From contig CALXTZ010000022.1 of NCBI GenBank assembly GCA_944391545.1, positions 1 to 15,778 on the forward strand: 15,778 nt of DNA. The letters are read 5' to 3'. Position 1 is the stretch's first letter. Each line of letters opens with the position of its first letter. The DNA comes from an uncultured Alphaproteobacteria bacterium. Its GTDB lineage: Bacteria; Pseudomonadota; Alphaproteobacteria; CAAHEQ01; UBA3637. The notes below the pieces were generated by a model. That model saw nothing but the letters and a program-made list of their open reading frames with translations. It was not told the origin of the DNA and did not search any database. Positions 13,269 to 15,778 of the stretch are shown here, in pieces. Both the position numbers and the translations under genes were made by a program.

Positions 13269-13301
13269 ACCGCCGCATTAAACCGCTTAAGCCACCTGTC
13301 C
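13269..13301 (-). pseudogene. tRNA-Ser 5'-half fragment (unit 2)
   Basis: Same 33-nt sequence as the fragment at 13104-13136, including the GGACAGG acceptor strand that differs from the intact tRNA (GGATGGG). The two fragments are closer to each other than to the intact gene, which suggests a duplicated degenerate copy or a piece of another serine tRNA. Confidence 0.72.
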
Positions 13302-13347
13302 AAAGCATGTGAAAACCCTTTTAATATAAAGAAAGAAAAAAATCAAG

Positions 13348-13376
13348 TAGAAAAATAAAAAAAGATTCTCTATGAT
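13348..13376 (+). promoter_or_regulatory. Candidate promoter of the mltB-rlpA-dacA cluster
   Basis: TAGAAA at 13348-13353, 17-bp spacer, TATGAT at 13371-13376 (five of six). It lies in an AT-rich stretch between the repeats and ATG 13391, leaving a leader of about 8 nt. Confidence 0.4.
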
Positions 13377-13390
13377 AACAGGAAAAACAA

Positions 13391-14581
13391 ATGAGGTTTT
13401 GGATGCAATTTAAATTTTTAAGCGGACTTTTCTTGCTCTTGGCGGTGCCGTTCGCGGCAAAAGCCGATGCCGCATTTAACGCATGGAAACAAAACTTTGC
13501 AGCCTATGCGTTGGAACAAAATGTGTCGCCTCAAATCGTCCGGCAATATGTCCCGGGTTTACAGCACTTGGAGCGAGTCATTGTCCTTGATCGCAAACAA
13601 CCGGAATTTAAATCTTCGTTTTCCGCTTACATGAAACGAGCCGTGTCTGCCGACCGCATTCAAAAAGGACGCGATTTGTTTAAAGAAAAAAATACTGTTT
13701 TGGCTCAAATTGAACGCAAGTACGGTGTGCCGGCTACTTATCTATTGGCTTTCTGGGGCGTTGAAACACACTACGGCGCCATTAAAGGGCGTATCAATAC
13801 ACTGGATGCGCTTGCGACGTTGTCTTATGATAATCGTCGATCCGCTTTCTTTACGCAACAATTAATTGCTTTATTAAAAATCATTCAAGAAGATCAAATC
13901 GAACCGCCGAAAGGATCCTGGGCCGGTGCGTTCGGACATTTCCAATTTATGCCGACAACTTATTGGCAATATGCCGTTGACGAAGACAAAGACGGCCGGC
14001 GGGATTTGGTCAATTCTTTTGAAGATGCGTTAGCTTCGGCCGCCAACTATTTGTCTCAATTGGGTTGGGATTCTCAAATCAGCTGGGGGAGGGAAGTCCT
14101 TCTCCCCAACGCGGACATCAGTCCTTTCATCGACGAAAAAATGACTTTGAAAGCATGGTATGAAAAGGGATTTCTTTTAAAAGGAAAAGAAAACTTAACG
14201 CCTTTTGAAGAAACCATTCCGGCGCGTCTGATGATGCCGGCCGGACAATCGGGACCGGCTTTTTTGGTTTATTCCAATTTTGATGTCATTAAACGGTGGA
14301 ATCGGTCAGATTTTTATGCGTTAAGCGTCGGCATTTTAGCCGATCATATTGCCGGTAAACAGGCTTTCAATGTTTCGAGCTTGCCGGATGAAACGGCCAT
14401 CTCGGCCGAAGAAATTCGACAAATCCAGCATCAATTAAAGAACATGGGCCTTTATGAAGGCGCCCCGGACGGCCTTTACGGCAGCCAAACGCGAAAAGCC
14501 GTTAAAGCTTATCAGAAAAAGAATCGAATGCCCGTCGACGGATATTTGTCAAAAGATTTACTTGAAAAAATATTAAAATGA
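13391..14581 (+). CDS. MltB-type lytic murein transglycosylase with peptidoglycan-binding domain
   Basis: 396 residues. Residues 1-25 are a Sec signal (hydrophobic core LSGLFLLLAVPFAA, then KADA). No lipobox is seen, so it is probably soluble in the periplasm. The SLT_2 catalytic domain (about 28-320) has the active-site glutamate E125 in FWGVETHYG and GHFQFMPTTYW further on. It cleaves the MurNAc-GlcNAc bond and leaves a 1,6-anhydro end. A PG_binding_1 domain follows (about 338-395; LYEGAPDGLYGSQTRKAVKAYQ). AGGAAA eight bases before ATG 13391 is a modest ribosome-binding site, and M5 is an alternative start. It leads a cell-wall cluster with the RlpA and carboxypeptidase genes. Confidence 0.93.
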   Translation: MRFWMQFKFLSGLFLLLAVPFAAKADAAFNAWKQNFAAYALEQNVSPQIVRQYVPGLQHLERVIVLDRKQPEFKSSFSAYMKRAVSADRIQKGRDLFKEKNTVLAQIERKYGVPATYLLAFWGVETHYGAIKGRINTLDALATLSYDNRRSAFFTQQLIALLKIIQEDQIEPPKGSWAGAFGHFQFMPTTYWQYAVDEDKDGRRDLVNSFEDALASAANYLSQLGWDSQISWGREVLLPNADISPFIDEKMTLKAWYEKGFLLKGKENLTPFEETIPARLMMPAGQSGPAFLVYSNFDVIKRWNRSDFYALSVGILADHIAGKQAFNVSSLPDETAISAEEIRQIQHQLKNMGLYEGAPDGLYGSQTRKAVKAYQKKNRMPVDGYLSKDLLEKILK

Positions 14582-14631
14582 TGTAAAAACGAACATAGGT
14601 GTTTATGAAAAGACCCGGAAGGAAAATAATC

Positions 14632-15600
14632 ATGAAAAAGTTACCGATTGCTTTGCTTGTTTTATCTTGTTGTTTGGCCGGTTGTACGGATAACGGCGTT
14701 TTGCTGAAATCTTCCGGAAAAAATTATGTTTCAATGGATGCAAACGGGATTTATAAAATCGGAACGCCGTATCAGGTCAACAACATTTGGTATTATCCGC
14801 AGGAAGACATGTCTTATCGGGAAGTCGGTATTGCCTCGTGGTATGGCCCGGACTTTCACAACGGGCTGACGGCCAACGGCGAAAAGTACGACATGCATGC
14901 GATGACGGCGGCTCACAGGACATTGCCGCTACCGTCCATTGCGAAAGTCACGAATTTGGAAAACGGTAAATCGGTTATTGTTCGCATTAACGATCGAGGT
15001 CCCTTTGTGAACAACCGCATCATCGATGTTTCAAAAACGGCGGCGGAAGTATTGGACTTTAAGGATAAAGGAACGGCCAAAGTCCGCGTTGAAATCATGG
15101 CCGAGGAAAGCAAGGAACTTAAAAAACAAATTTTGAAAAACGGCGGAAAAGTTGTCGGCGGGCCTCCGTTGCCGCCTTTAAGCGATTTACAGGAAACAAC
15201 CGAACCGAATGACGTTTCGTCGCCGATTCCGTTGGCTAATCCGATGCCCGAGACGATTGCCAGCTCGAATGTGTCGGATTTAGAGCCGGTCAAACCGGTA
15301 ACGGCCGCTCCGGTCGGGGAAACGACCGTACCCGTCAACAAACCCGTTTTCGGAACCGCTTCGGCCGGATATTATGTTCAAGTTGGTGCCTTTTCAAAAT
15401 TGGAAAATGCGCAAAATCTGCAATCCGAATTAACGCCTTTCGGTCAAGTTCAAATTTTGGAAAAAACAACGCCGGATACGGTTTTATTCCGAGTGCGGCT
15501 CGGACCGTATGACGATCCTCAAAAGGCGGTTGAAACGATTGATTTGTTGGAAAGAAGAGGTTTCGGCGAAGCTCGCCTGGTTCAAGAAATTGGGAAATAG
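14632..15600 (+). CDS. rlpA: RlpA-type septal lipoprotein (DPBB + SPOR)
   Basis: 322 residues from ATG 14632. A GTG frame opens 11 codons earlier, but AAGGA eight bases before this ATG and an immediate lipoprotein signal (MKKLPIALLVLSCCLAGC, C18 lipidated) decide the start. The DPBB domain (about 62-145) carries GIASWYG, GEKYDMHAMTAAHRTLP and INDRGPF. E84, H95 and D121 correspond to the catalytic residues of active RlpA lytic transglycosylases, which cleave peptide-free glycan at the septum. A Pro/Val-rich linker (about 165-245) leads to a C-terminal SPOR domain (about 248-320) that binds denuded glycan. It lies 50 bp downstream of the mltB-like gene. Confidence 0.94.
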   Translation: MKKLPIALLVLSCCLAGCTDNGVLLKSSGKNYVSMDANGIYKIGTPYQVNNIWYYPQEDMSYREVGIASWYGPDFHNGLTANGEKYDMHAMTAAHRTLPLPSIAKVTNLENGKSVIVRINDRGPFVNNRIIDVSKTAAEVLDFKDKGTAKVRVEIMAEESKELKKQILKNGGKVVGGPPLPPLSDLQETTEPNDVSSPIPLANPMPETIASSNVSDLEPVKPVTAAPVGETTVPVNKPVFGTASAGYYVQVGAFSKLENAQNLQSELTPFGQVQILEKTTPDTVLFRVRLGPYDDPQKAVETIDLLERRGFGEARLVQEIGK

Positions 15601-15605
15601 GAAAA

Positions 15606-15778
15606 ATGATGAAAAAAACGTTATTTACTTTAGCTTTATATACAGTCACTTCCAGTGTTTGGGCACAATCAACTTTTACCACATCTGCATCACACGCCTA
15701 TCTGATGGATTACGATACCGGCGCCGTTTTATTGGATAAAAAAGGCGAAGAATTAATGGCGCCGGCTTCCATGAGTAA
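15606..15778 (+). CDS. D-Ala-D-Ala carboxypeptidase (DacA/PBP5-like), 5' part
   Basis: Only the first 57 codons are in the window. The start is ATG 15606 or the adjacent ATG 15609, just after the rlpA stop. The N-terminus MMKKTLFTLALYTVTSSVWA is a Sec signal with cleavage before Q21. The mature part SHAYLMDYDTGAVLLDKKGEELMAPASMS shows the family pattern: the catalytic serine S55 of the SxxK motif is present, and the lysine codon is cut at AA by the window end. The enzyme trims the terminal D-Ala of muropeptides in the periplasm. It is consistent with the alphaproteobacterial mltB-rlpA-dacA order. The rest, including the membrane anchor, is not visible. Confidence 0.92.
   Translation, partial: MMKKTLFTLALYTVTSSVWAQSTFTTSASHAYLMDYDTGAVLLDKKGEELMAPASMS

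Larger units (their letters stand above)
12970..13301 (-). repeat. Two tandem units of about 166 bp upstream of tRNA-Ser
   Basis: Unit 1 is 12970-13136 and unit 2 is 13137-13301 (167 and 165 bp), nearly identical. The differences include a 2-bp change in a hairpin loop. Each unit holds three inverted repeats: TTTCAAGA/TCTTGAAA (12991-13014), TTTTGGAC/GTCCAAAA with loop TGCC (13024-13043), and GGGCTT/AAGCCC (13058-13071), shortened to GGGCT-GA-AGCCC in unit 2 with the stem kept. Each unit ends with a 33-nt copy of a tRNA-Ser 5' half. An open frame across the repeats (13026-13358) is a by-product of the duplication. Confidence 0.85.

Noticed and set aside
12970..13301. CRISPR array or minisatellite
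   Set aside because: Only two units of about 166 bp with no short repeats alternating with unique spacers, and no cas genes.
13026..13358. Open frame of 110 codons across the tandem repeats
   Set aside because: It encodes the same segment twice because the DNA is duplicated, covers tRNA fragments and hairpins, and lacks a ribosome-binding site.

Overview
The window looks like chromosomal DNA of an alphaproteobacterium, moderate in GC and very compact. The best support is the run at the right end: lytic transglycosylase, then RlpA-type septal lipoprotein, then D-Ala-D-Ala carboxypeptidase, an order common in Alphaproteobacteria. The genus cannot be read from sequence alone. I see no phage or plasmid genes, transposase or CRISPR array.

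Layout, left to right. (1) tRNA-Glu(UUC) with its terminator, then a short non-coding element carrying degraded copies of the same tRNA (1-271). (2) Metal and redox housekeeping genes (345-3493): a ferritin-like/VIT1 iron transporter, a pirin, a CDF zinc-type exporter and an MdaB-like quinone reductase. (3) An orphan radical-SAM-like protein (3589-4881), a META-domain lipoprotein coupled to a Nudix hydrolase, and a DMT permease (4933-6796). (4) An exported nitroreductase (6934-7524) convergent with msrA. (5) A minus-strand block read right to left: P-loop kinase, YbaK deacylase, endonuclease IV, P-type cation ATPase, MsrA (12614 down to 7525). The first three overlap one another. (6) A gene-free stretch (12615-13390) with tRNA-Ser(UGA) and several tRNA-derived repeats. 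(7) The cell-wall cluster mltB-like, rlpA and dacA-like, the last cut by the window end.

The theme of the protein genes is stress and metal homeostasis (iron, zinc, quinone, methionine sulfoxide and abasic-site repair) plus peptidoglycan remodelling. Four convergent pairs end within 14 bp of each other or overlap, and one terminator lies inside the opposing gene. Candidate promoters sit so close to the start codons that most leaders would be only a few to about 25 nt.

The most unusual material is around the two tRNA genes. Downstream of each is an element of about 100-120 bp that begins with an inverted copy of that tRNA's own T-arm, contains a shared core of about 50 bp with a compensatory base-pair change in a hairpin, and ends with a direct copy of that tRNA's 3' end. 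Upstream of tRNA-Ser a unit of about 166 bp is repeated twice. Each unit carries a tRNA-Ser 5' half that stops at the anticodon loop, plus a 17-nt segment complementary to the tRNA-Ser anticodon arm at 16 positions. I know of no named family with this design. Whether it is a mobile element, an attachment scar or a regulatory or decoy RNA is open.
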